Positions 5,933 to 16,000 of a stretch of 27,385 bases of DNA are shown one piece after another. Numbering within the stretch: the stretch's first letter is position 1; every line of letters starts with the position of its first letter. A program made the translations under genes and the position numbers. Origin of the DNA: VBCK01 sp035939615 (GTDB lineage Bacteria; Pseudomonadota; Gammaproteobacteria; Burkholderiales; Burkholderiaceae_F); NCBI GenBank assembly GCA_035939615.1, contig DASZFP010000119.1, positions 1-27,385 on the forward strand, written 5' to 3'. The notes under the pieces were generated by a model, which ran no database searches, had not been told where the DNA came from, and saw only the letters and a list, made by a program, of their open reading frames with translations.

Positions 5933-8077
5933 TCAGTGCGCCAGCGGGTTCGGACGCAGCTGGATCTTGTAGACCTTCGGATAGGCGTCCTTGCCGCCTT
6001 CGCCGTGGAAGTTGGCCCGGGTGCCCGAGGTGGTCCACAGTCCACGGCCTTTCCAGCCGGCGCCGGCATCGTCGATGCGGCCGTCGACGTTCTTCGTGAA
6101 AAAGCCCATCGGATACGGCACGCGCAGGCGCACCGGCTGGCCGTCGGCCAGCGCCAGCAGCGCCTCGCCGCCATTGGTCATCGCGATCGGAACGTTGGCG
6201 CCAAGCCCGAGCGTGTTGTAGCGGTCCACCCAGACGTAGTAGGCGTGGTCGGCGCTACCGTTCGGGTCTGCGCCCTTGAATTGCGGGCCGGGGAAGCGGT
6301 ACAGCGTCCAGCCTTCGGGGCACTGGCGGCCGTCGGCCGTGGTCGGGCCATTGAGCGGCCCCTTGCAACGGCGCCGGTCGAAGCTGGCCAGGTGTCCGCT
6401 GGAGAGCGCGGTCCAGGCGACGCCGTTCAGGTCGACGTCCAGTCCGCGCGGACCGAACGCGCCGGGCGGGGGCTGGTAGATCTCGGCGAGCGAAGTCCGA
6501 GCTGGGTCGCTGCCCGGCGTGAGGCGGATCAGGTAGCCGGGCTGCTCCACGCCGTACAGTCCCACTGCCATCGACTGCCCCCAGACGGCGTCGTCCACCG
6601 GACTGGGCATGACGCCGTAGAAGGCGGCCATCACGCGCTCGTCCTTGCGCGGGTCCAGCGGCTGGCCGGCCGGCACGTAGTCGTCGCGCCGGCCATTGCC
6701 GTTGGTGTCGACGACGAGCGGCGTCCAACCCTGAGCCTGGGCCGCATCATGGGTCTGCAGGTACCGGCGCGTGTTGAGCCAGCCGACCACGCCGCTCGCC
6801 GGGGAGCCGGCGCTGGTCCACAGCGTCTCGTCGCCGTCGTGGGCGAAATACAGGTGGTGCGTCGTAAAGCACGTGTCGATCAGGTGCCATTGACCGGTGG
6901 CGGGCTCGTACATCGAAAGCTGGCGCGAGGACTCCGCCAGCGGCGCGACCTTCGTCGATGCCAGGCTGGAGCCGGCCTTGCAGAAATCCGGATTGGCGGC
7001 GGAGCGGATGCGGGCCGTGAACCAGACCCGGCCGTGCTCGTCCATCATCACGTTGTGAACGCTGGTGTGGCCGTCCCAGATCGGTTGCATATCCCAGTAC
7101 GCCGACTCCGCGTGGGGCAGGTCCGCAGCCGAAGGCGTGTGCGGGTCCAGGTACGGATGCCGCACCGTGGCGGCGACGTTCTTCACCGGGTCCAGCGTCG
7201 GAACCAGGTCGGTGCTCTCTTCGGTGGAGCCCCAGATCAGGCCGTTGGCGTTGACGGTCGGATGGCGCTTGTCGGTCGAGATGGCATCGTGAAGGTAATA
7301 CCGGGGAGAGGACCAGTCCCAGATCGAAACGACCACGTTGCGCTCCACGCCCCTGGGACGCTCGGGTTTGTCGAACGGCACTTCGCCCGCCGCGATCCGA
7401 TCGGTCCAGTCGGCAAACAGCTTCAGCGCATGCTCCGCGCCGAATCGCCCCAGGATGGTCGCCATCGTGGTCATCGCCTGGCCGGCCTGGGTGCGCCGGG
7501 CCCACGCGGAAAACGAGTCACCCGGCTTGCGGAACACCTCGGGCACCTCGCGCATGCCCCGCGTGCCCAGCGCATGGCAGGACTGGCAGCCGTTTTTCAG
7601 CGTGTCGATCCAGGCGGGCTGGCCGGTCATCGTCTCGCCGATGCCGTTGCCCTTGTCGCCCGTTCCGGGAAACTCGGTGGGCGGCGGGATGCGCAGCATC
7701 GAGTACCAGTACACGCCCGGGTAGTACGCGGCGGCCGCCCGCTCGGACGGCGCCGGCTCCGCCTTCAAGTTCAGCCGCTGGCCGGGGTAGGACGCGACTT
7801 TCGGGGAATCGACCAGGCCGTAGCCGCGCACCCAGACCTGGTAGCGGGCGTGCGGCAGATCCGGTATCAGGAACCGCCCGGCATCGTCGGTGACGACGAT
7901 CCGGGCGAACCGGGTCGGCAGATCGGTGGTTTCCGCGATCACCCAGACGCCGGCCTCGGGGCCGCCCTGGGCGGCCACCAGGCCCCCGATGTCGTGGGCG
8001 GAGATCTCGAAATCCAAGCCCGCCGCCGCGGCGGGCAACGCGGCGGCCAGGGCAAGCAGCGTCAGGGCCGACTTCAT
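5933..8077 (-). CDS. Secreted monoheme protein: carboxypeptidase-regulatory-like domain, heme site and propeller
   Basis: A 714-residue exported protein with a clear signal peptide (residues 1-19, ending AAAA). An Ig-like carboxypeptidase-regulatory domain spans about residues 25-105 (GRFLIPDLPHARYQVWVRG). A single c-type heme site CQSCH follows (C164, C167, H168). The remainder looks like a Vgb/NHL-type propeller, with blade motifs such as DEHGRVWFTA, DLNGVAWTAL and GRGLWTTSGT. D457-D466 (DTNGNGRRDD) resembles a calcium-binding loop. I recall similar long proteins annotated only by the regulatory domain; no enzymatic role is established. It is convergent with the mtoX-sco pair (54-bp gap), which suggests a functional link, for example as an electron acceptor or periplasmic lyase. 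It starts 8 bp after gph, so it may also be read through from ubiG-gph. Shine-Dalgarno weak. Confidence 0.85.
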   Translation of the reverse strand: MKSALTLLALAAALPAAAAGLDFEISAHDIGGLVAAQGGPEAGVWVIAETTDLPTRFARIVVTDDAGRFLIPDLPHARYQVWVRGYGLVDSPKVASYPGQRLNLKAEPAPSERAAAAYYPGVYWYSMLRIPPPTEFPGTGDKGNGIGETMTGQPAWIDTLKNGCQSCHALGTRGMREVPEVFRKPGDSFSAWARRTQAGQAMTTMATILGRFGAEHALKLFADWTDRIAAGEVPFDKPERPRGVERNVVVSIWDWSSPRYYLHDAISTDKRHPTVNANGLIWGSTEESTDLVPTLDPVKNVAATVRHPYLDPHTPSAADLPHAESAYWDMQPIWDGHTSVHNVMMDEHGRVWFTARIRSAANPDFCKAGSSLASTKVAPLAESSRQLSMYEPATGQWHLIDTCFTTHHLYFAHDGDETLWTSAGSPASGVVGWLNTRRYLQTHDAAQAQGWTPLVVDTNGNGRRDDYVPAGQPLDPRKDERVMAAFYGVMPSPVDDAVWGQSMAVGLYGVEQPGYLIRLTPGSDPARTSLAEIYQPPPGAFGPRGLDVDLNGVAWTALSSGHLASFDRRRCKGPLNGPTTADGRQCPEGWTLYRFPGPQFKGADPNGSADHAYYVWVDRYNTLGLGANVPIAMTNGGEALLALADGQPVRLRVPYPMGFFTKNVDGRIDDAGAGWKGRGLWTTSGTRANFHGEGGKDAYPKVYKIQLRPNPLAH

Positions 8078-8085
8078 CGTCTGTG

Positions 8086-8787
8086 TTACGGCGGCAGGAT
8101 CCAGGGCAGCAGGTCCTGGGGGCGGTCGATCACCAGATCGGCCTGCCAGGTGCTGACGTCCTCGATGCTGGCCGAGTAGCCGTAGGCTGCCACCACCGTT
8201 CCCACGCCCGCAGCGCGACCGGCCTGAACGTCGCGAAGGTCATCGCCCACATAGATGCTGGCGCCGGCTTCACAGCGGCACTGCGCAAGCGCATGCAGGA
8301 TCGGGGCCGGGTCGGGCTTGGCGCGGGCCGCGGTGTCGCCGCTGACCACGCAAGCGGCACGATCTTGCAGCTGGAGCGCGCGCAGCAGCGGCACCGTGAA
8401 GCGGGCCGGCTTGTTGGTGACCACGCCCCACCGCCGGCCGGCCGCCTCGATCGCCGACAGCGTCTGCTCGATGCCCTCGTACAGGTGCGAGTGCACGCAC
8501 AAGGCCTGCTCGTAGTAGTCGAGGAACTCGGCGCGCAGCTCGACGTATCCGGCGTCCTGCGGTTGCAGTCCGAAGGCGCGCTGGATCAGGCCGCGCGCGC
8601 CATGGCTGGTCCACGGGCGCAGCTGCTCCGGCGGGGTGGGCGCCAGGCCGCGTTGCAGCCGGCACCGGTTCAATGCCGCAGCCAGGTCGTCGGCTGTATC
8701 GACCAGGGTGCCGTCCAGGTCGAACAGGACCAGCCGCGTGGGCGCTCCCGAGGCCGGCGCGGCAGCGCTCAACGGCTCTTTCTGCAC
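8086..8787 (-). CDS. gph: Phosphoglycolate phosphatase, HAD family
   Basis: A HAD-superfamily phosphatase of about 233 residues. With the GTG start at 8787, the nucleophile motif LFDLDGTLVD has its catalytic aspartates at D23 and D25. Motif II lies in VVTNKP, motif III in the KPDPAPILHAL segment, and motif IV in YVGDDLRD. The cap region between them has the subfamily I form. The enzyme hydrolyses 2-phosphoglycolate formed during DNA 3'-end repair. The start is uncertain: the frame is open to 8862; the GTG at 8787 overlaps ubiG by 19 bp; and a TTG at 8772, sharing the ubiG stop in a TTGA, has AAAGAG upstream. The ubiG-gph pairing is common in betaproteobacteria and supports the gph call. Confidence 0.88.
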   Translation of the reverse strand: MQKEPLSAAAPASGAPTRLVLFDLDGTLVDTADDLAAALNRCRLQRGLAPTPPEQLRPWTSHGARGLIQRAFGLQPQDAGYVELRAEFLDYYEQALCVHSHLYEGIEQTLSAIEAAGRRWGVVTNKPARFTVPLLRALQLQDRAACVVSGDTAARAKPDPAPILHALAQCRCEAGASIYVGDDLRDVQAGRAAGVGTVVAAYGYSASIEDVSTWQADLVIDRPQDLLPWILPP

Positions 8788-9464
8788 GCCATCAGGTAGT
8801 TCACACGCGTGTCCGATCCGAGGCGGTAGCTGCGGGTGAGCGGCAGGTACGACAGCCCGCACAGCTCATCGATCTGCAGCAGCGAGGCGCGCGCCGAACG
8901 CGCCAGCTCGCTGGGGCGGATGAAGCGGGCGTACTCGTGGGTGCCCCGCGGCAGCAGGCCCAACACGTATTCGGCACCGACAATCGCCATCACGAAGGCG
9001 CGCGCATTGCGATTGATGGTGGAGAAAAACACCCATCCCTGAGGCCGCACCAGCGCCGCGCAGGCCGCCACGATCGAGTCCGGATCGGGCACGTGCTCGA
9101 GCATTTCCATGCACGTGACCACATCGAACGAGGCGGCCGCTTCGTGCGCCAGCTCTTCGGCGCTGACCGGCCGGTAGCGCACCCGCGCGCCGCTTTCGAG
9201 CGCGTGCAGCTGCGCCACCCGCAGCGGCTTGTCCGCCAGGTCGATCCCCAGCACGTCGGCCCCGCGCGCGCTCATCGACTCCGACAGGATGCCGCCACCG
9301 CAGCCGACATCGAGCACGCGCTTGCCCGGCAGCGCGGCGCGCCGGTCGATCCAGTCCAGGCGCAGCGGATTGATCTCATGCAACGGGCGAAACGAGCCGG
9401 CCGGATCCCACCAGCGGTGTGCCAGTTCACTGAACTTCTGCAGCTCGGCCGGATCGACGTTCAT
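8769..9464 (-). CDS. ubiG: Ubiquinone biosynthesis O-methyltransferase
   Basis: A 231-residue SAM-dependent methyltransferase catalysing both O-methylations of the ubiquinone head group. The start MNVDPAELQKFSELAHRWWDP is the family signature (substrate and membrane-binding N-terminus). Motif I, VLDVGCGGGILSE, lies at residues 50-62, and EMLEHVPDP is the post-I/II signature. The ATG at 9464 was chosen because it restores this N-terminus; the longer upstream frame has no similarity to the family. The stop overlaps the gph start region, indicating a translationally coupled pair. The gene lies 55 bp downstream of the amidohydrolase gene on the same strand. Confidence 0.96.
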   Translation of the reverse strand: MNVDPAELQKFSELAHRWWDPAGSFRPLHEINPLRLDWIDRRAALPGKRVLDVGCGGGILSESMSARGADVLGIDLADKPLRVAQLHALESGARVRYRPVSAEELAHEAAASFDVVTCMEMLEHVPDPDSIVAACAALVRPQGWVFFSTINRNARAFVMAIVGAEYVLGLLPRGTHEYARFIRPSELARSARASLLQIDELCGLSYLPLTRSYRLGSDTRVNYLMACRKSR

Positions 9465-9519
9465 CGCTCGCCATGGCCCGCCGCGTGGCAGCCCTGCGGG
9501 CCAATATACCGCAGCCAAC

Positions 9520-10866
9520 TCAAGCGGGCGGGTTGACCATGCGCCGGTGTATCTGCGCCTGCCACGATGCGGCAGCAGCCGCGATCGACCCCACGTCGAC
9601 CTCGTGCCCATCGCGCAGCAGCCGCCGGTCGTCCAGAACGCGCGAGCCCGCGACCCAGGCGCTGCTGACGTGTTCACGTCCCGCGCAGTAGACGAGCTGC
9701 GATACGACGTCGAAACAGGGCTGCGTCTCGAGCTGCGACAGGTCGACCGCGATCAGGTCGGCCTGCTTGCCCGCCTCGATCGATCCGATCCGATCCCGCA
9801 GCCCCAGCGCGCCGGCCGCGGCGATGGTCGCGCACTCCAGCGCCTGCCACGCGGGCAGGGCCGAAGCGTCCTGCGCCGCGCCCTTGGCCAGCAGGGCGGC
9901 CATCCGCATTTCCGAGAGCAGGTCCAGCCGATTGTTGCTGGCGGCGCTGTCGGTGCCGAACGCGACACCCACGCCCTGGCGCAGCAACGCCGCGATCGGC
10001 GCGATTCCGCTGGCCAGCTTCAGGTTGGACGTGGGGCAGTGGGCGACGCTTGCGCCGCGCTGCGCCAGCAATGCAACTTCGTCGGGCTGCAGATGCACGG
10101 CGTGCACCGCCAGCAGCCGTTCCGTGACCAGGCCGAGCCGGTCCAGCCGCGCCAGCGGGCGGGCTCCGTGCTCCTTGACCGAAGCGGCGATCTCGGCCTG
10201 CGTCTCGTGCAGATGCGTGTGCACGGGCACATCGAGCTCCTCGGCCAGCATCGCGATGCGCGACAAGGTTGCGTCGGCGACCGTGTAGGGGGCGTGCGGC
10301 GCCAGCGCGAAGCTCACCAGAGGCTCCTCGCGCAGCGCATCGCGAGTGCGCAGACCCTTGCGCAGATAGTCGTCGGCGTCGGTCGCGTAGGCGCTCGGAA
10401 ACTCCAGCGCGATGATGCCGACCACGCAGCGCATCCCCAGGTCGGTAAAGGCGCGCGCCGAGGCCTCGGGGAAGAAATACATGTCGTTGCAGCACGTGAT
10501 ACCGGCGCGCAGCATTTCGGCCGCTGCGTGGCGGGCGCCGTCATAGACGAAGCGCTCGCTCACCAGCGCCTGCTCCAGCGGCCAGATCCGCTCGGTCAGC
10601 CAGCGCGACAGGGGCAGGTCATCGCCGGTGCCGCGCAACAGGCTCATCGCGGCGTGCGCATGCGCGTTCACCAGGCCCGGCACCAGCGCGTGCCGCTCCA
10701 GCTGCACGTGCTGCGCGGCCTGAAAGCGCGTGTGCGCCAGCGCGGTCGGCAGCACCTCGACGATGCGGCCTCGCTCGATGGCCACCGAGTGGGCGGCCAG
10801 CACGGCGCCGCGCGGCACCACCGGCACCACCCAGCGCGCGCTGATCAGGGTTTCGACGGCTTGCAT
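9520..10866 (-). CDS. mtaD: TRZ/ATZ-family amidohydrolase (SAH/methylthioadenosine deaminase type)
   Basis: A 448-residue metal-dependent amidohydrolase. Metal and catalytic residues visible are H69 and H71 (NAHAHAAMSLLRG), H191 (APHAPYT), H218/H220 with E221 (HTHLHET), the HCPTSNLKL segment and D306 (AFGTDSAASNN). This set matches the S-adenosylhomocysteine/5'-methylthioadenosine deaminase and chlorohydrolase-like subgroup, which deaminates adenine nucleoside thioethers or guanine-like rings. The ATG at 10866 gives the normal family N-terminus (TLISARWVVPV). It lies upstream of ubiG in the same orientation and is divergent from gyrA, a linkage I recognise from other betaproteobacteria. The substrate is inferred; related enzymes act on other deamination substrates, so the symbol is provisional. 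Confidence 0.82.
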   Translation of the reverse strand: MQAVETLISARWVVPVVPRGAVLAAHSVAIERGRIVEVLPTALAHTRFQAAQHVQLERHALVPGLVNAHAHAAMSLLRGTGDDLPLSRWLTERIWPLEQALVSERFVYDGARHAAAEMLRAGITCCNDMYFFPEASARAFTDLGMRCVVGIIALEFPSAYATDADDYLRKGLRTRDALREEPLVSFALAPHAPYTVADATLSRIAMLAEELDVPVHTHLHETQAEIAASVKEHGARPLARLDRLGLVTERLLAVHAVHLQPDEVALLAQRGASVAHCPTSNLKLASGIAPIAALLRQGVGVAFGTDSAASNNRLDLLSEMRMAALLAKGAAQDASALPAWQALECATIAAAGALGLRDRIGSIEAGKQADLIAVDLSQLETQPCFDVVSQLVYCAGREHVSSAWVAGSRVLDDRRLLRDGHEVDVGSIAAAAASWQAQIHRRMVNPPA

Positions 10867-10967
10867 CGTGCGGCGCGACCGGAAAAGTCCGAGTGCGCCG
10901 TTATACCAAGGCGCGGCCGCCCGCGCCGGCGGCACTGCTAAAATTTGCTGTTTGCCCGCAGGAAAGC
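10867..10967. promoter_or_regulatory. Divergent promoter interval between the amidohydrolase gene and gyrA
   Basis: This 101-bp interval separates two opposing genes. On the plus strand TAAAAT (10939-10944) is a plausible -10 for gyrA, with GGAAAG (10961-10966) as its ribosome-binding site. On the minus strand a TATAAC lies about 30 bp before the amidohydrolase start. The -35 regions fall in GC-rich sequence and do not match well, so the elements are tentative. Confidence 0.35.
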
Positions 10968-13634
<2,667 letters not shown>

Positions 13635-13666
13635 ACGATCTGCCGAGCGGTCGCCCTTCGCACGTG

Positions 13667-13795
13667 GCCCTCACCCCCTCCCCTCTCCCGCTGCGCGGGC
13701 GAGGGGCGACCCGGCGCAGCAAGCCAGTACGCATTCGCACGGGCACACCGTATCGCCCCTCGCCCGCGCAGCGGGAGAGGGGAGGGGGTGAGGGC
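13667..13795. repeat. 43-bp perfect inverted repeat between gyrA and serC
   Basis: Arms 13667-13709 and 13753-13795 are exact reverse complements around a 43-bp spacer. The sequence is rich in CCCCTC/GAGGGG blocks, as in the dispersed CCCTCACCCC-type repeats common in proteobacterial intergenic regions. It begins 33 bases after the gyrA stop and ends 2 bases before the serC ATG. The spacer holds no gene. It could terminate gyrA transcription or hide the serC ribosome-binding site, which lies in the right arm. Confidence 0.95.
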
Positions 13796-13797
13796 TG

Positions 13798-14883
13798 ATG
13801 TCGCGCGTGTTTAATTTCTCCCCCGGACCGGGCGTCGTTCCCGAGGAATGCCTCGTGCAGGCGCGCGACGAAATGCTCGACTGGCAGGGCCTGGGCTATT
13901 CGGTGATCGAGTGCAGCCATCGCCACGAGCGGCTCCTCGCGCTGATGCAGGAGACGGTCGACCTGGTGCGCGAGCTGTTGGGCGTGCCGGCCTCGCACCA
14001 GGTGCTGCTGCTGCAGGGCGGCGCCCACCTTCAGTTCGCCATGGTCCCGTTGAACCTGCTGGCGGGTTCGACCCGGGCCGACTACCTGGACACCGGCGCC
14101 TGGTCGCAGGTGGCGATCGAGGAGGCGCGCCGCTGGTGCCAGGTCAACATCGCCGCCTCCAGCGCCGAGGGGGGATACGGCTCGGTGCCGGCGCAGTCCG
14201 AGCTGCGGCTGGATCCGGGCGCGGCCTACGTGCATTACTGCAGCAACGAGACGATCCACGGCGTGGAGTTCGGCTACACGCCGGCCACCGGCGCGGTGCC
14301 GCTGGTGGCGGACATGTCCTCGCACATCATGTCGCGGCCGCTCGAGGTGGCCCGCTATGGCCTGATCTACGCCGGGGCCCAGAAAAATCTGGGCCCGGCC
14401 GGGCTGTGCCTGGTGATCGTGCGAGAGGACCTGCTGGGGCGCTGTGGGCCCACGACGCCGACCATGCTCGATTACGCCACGCACGCGCGCGCGGCCTCCG
14501 GCTACAACACCCCGCCCACGTTTTCGGTGTACTTCGCCTGTCTGGTGCTGCGCTGGCTCAAGCGCCAGGGCGGCGTGGCCGCGATCGAACGGCGCAATAT
14601 CGAAAAGTCCCAGCTGCTGTACCGGGCCATCGACGGCTCGGAGGGCTTCTACCAGAACCGCGTACGGACGGCCGACCGCTCCCGGATGAACGTGCCGTTT
14701 TTCCTGCGCGACCAGGCCCTGCAGGACCAGTTCCTGCAGGGCGCAGCGGAGCGAGGCCTGGCGAATCTGCGCGGGCATCGGAGCCTGGGCGGCCTGCGCG
14801 CCAGCCTGTACAACGCCATGCCGCTGGCCGGCGTGCAGGCCCTGACCGCTTACCTGCACGAGTTCGCGCAGCGCAACGGGTAA
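13798..14883 (+). CDS. serC: Phosphoserine aminotransferase
   Basis: A 361-residue class V PLP aminotransferase of normal length that makes 3-phosphoserine for serine synthesis and the equivalent step in pyridoxal phosphate synthesis. The PLP lysine is K196 in YAGAQKNLGPAG, and the substrate-binding end GHRSLGGLRASLYNAMPL is intact. H41-R42 align with the phosphate-binding pair of E. coli, but the motif reads SHRHER rather than the usual SHRGKE/SHRSKE, and QGGAHLQF replaces the more common QGGASxQF. The start is fixed by the NFSPGP motif. The GA-rich right arm of the inverted repeat supplies the only Shine-Dalgarno candidate. It is 25 bp upstream of pheA. Confidence 0.94.
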   Translation: MSRVFNFSPGPGVVPEECLVQARDEMLDWQGLGYSVIECSHRHERLLALMQETVDLVRELLGVPASHQVLLLQGGAHLQFAMVPLNLLAGSTRADYLDTGAWSQVAIEEARRWCQVNIAASSAEGGYGSVPAQSELRLDPGAAYVHYCSNETIHGVEFGYTPATGAVPLVADMSSHIMSRPLEVARYGLIYAGAQKNLGPAGLCLVIVREDLLGRCGPTTPTMLDYATHARAASGYNTPPTFSVYFACLVLRWLKRQGGVAAIERRNIEKSQLLYRAIDGSEGFYQNRVRTADRSRMNVPFFLRDQALQDQFLQGAAERGLANLRGHRSLGGLRASLYNAMPLAGVQALTAYLHEFAQRNG

Positions 14884-14908
14884 GGCGCGCAACGGGCGGA
14901 CCACGGAC

Positions 14909-16000
14909 ATGGCCGACGGCAACGACTCCAACGACGAGGCACTGGCCCCGCTGCGGGCGCAGATCGACGCGATCGATCGCGAGCTCATCGAGCTGATCAG
15001 CCGGCGCGCGCGCCTGGCGGACGAAGTGGGCCGCTTGAAGATGGCCGATGGCGCGCTGGTGTACCGGCCGGAGCGCGAGGCCGACGTGCTGCGCTCGGTG
15101 GCGGCGCTGAACCCGGGGCCGCTCAGCGCGCCCGCGCTGGAGCCCATTTTCCGCGAGATCATTTCGGCCTGTCGCGCGATGGAGCGGCCGCTGGCGGTGG
15201 CCTTTCTCGGGCCGGCCGCAACCTTCTCCGAGCTGGCCGCGATCCGGCACTTCGGCAGCGCGGTCCGGCTGGAGCCGTGCGCGTCGATCGACGATGTGTT
15301 CCAGACGGTCGAGACCGGCCGCTCGGACTATGCGGTGGTGCCGGTGGAGAACTCGACCGAGGGGGCCATCAGCCGCACGCTGGACCTGCTGCTGGCGACC
15401 GGTTTGAGAATCGTGGCCGAGATCTCGCTGCCGGTGCAGCATCACCTGCTGACGCGGCACGGCACGCTCGACGGGGTCACGCGCGTGTTCGCCCATCCGC
15501 AGGCGCTGGCCCAGTGCCTGACCTGGCTGAACCGGCACCTGCCGTCCCTGGAGCGCGTGCAGGCGGCCAGCAACGCCGAAGCGGCGCGCCTGGCTTCGCT
15601 GGACGAGGCGGCCGCGGCCGTGGCCGGGGAGCATGCGGCGCTGCGGTACGGACTTCAAATGGCGGCGAGCCAGATCCAGGACGACCCGCACAACCGCACC
15701 CGCTTCATCGTGCTCGGTCAGCAGGACTGCGGCGCCACCGGCCGGGACAAGACCTCGCTCATCCTTTCGGTCCACAACCGCGCCGGCGCCGTCTATCACA
15801 TGCTGGCGCCGCTGGCGCGGCACGGCGTCTCGATGACGCGCTTCGAGTCGCGGCCGGCGCGCACCGACGCCTGGGAGTATTACTTCTACGTCGACCTGGA
15901 GGGACACGCGACCGACCCGGCCGTGGCGGCAGCGCTGGCCGAGCTGGAGCAGGCGTGCGCTTTTTTCCGGTGCCTGGGCTCCTATCCGAGGGCGACATGA
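14909..16000 (+). CDS. pheA: Bifunctional chorismate mutase/prephenate dehydratase
   Basis: A 363-residue fusion enzyme converting chorismate to phenylpyruvate. The N-terminal AroQ chorismate mutase spans about residues 12-92 (LRAQIDAIDRELIELISRRA and the YRPEREADVL active-site helix). The prephenate dehydratase domain follows from about residue 96 (AFLGPAATFSE, VVPVENSTEGAI) and carries the catalytic TRF motif in NRTRFIVLG. The C-terminal ACT domain (HNRAGAVYHML, TRFESRPAR) binds phenylalanine for feedback inhibition. The stop overlaps the hisC start in an ATGA, indicating translational coupling. Confidence 0.97.
   Translation: MADGNDSNDEALAPLRAQIDAIDRELIELISRRARLADEVGRLKMADGALVYRPEREADVLRSVAALNPGPLSAPALEPIFREIISACRAMERPLAVAFLGPAATFSELAAIRHFGSAVRLEPCASIDDVFQTVETGRSDYAVVPVENSTEGAISRTLDLLLATGLRIVAEISLPVQHHLLTRHGTLDGVTRVFAHPQALAQCLTWLNRHLPSLERVQAASNAEAARLASLDEAAAAVAGEHAALRYGLQMAASQIQDDPHNRTRFIVLGQQDCGATGRDKTSLILSVHNRAGAVYHMLAPLARHGVSMTRFESRPARTDAWEYYFYVDLEGHATDPAVAAALAELEQACAFFRCLGSYPRAT

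Noticed and set aside
5912..8179. Plus-strand open frame of 755 codons
   Set aside because: It is antisense to the secreted heme protein, which has a signal peptide, a heme motif and domain patterns; the plus frame shows only Arg/Gly/Val-rich shadow composition.
9229..10941. Plus-strand open frame of 570 codons
   Set aside because: Antisense to ubiG and the amidohydrolase gene, both of which carry full family motifs.
13667..13795. Miniature transposon between gyrA and serC
   Set aside because: The 43-bp spacer holds no gene, and I see no target-site duplication at the arm edges; the sequence type matches dispersed intergenic hairpin repeats.
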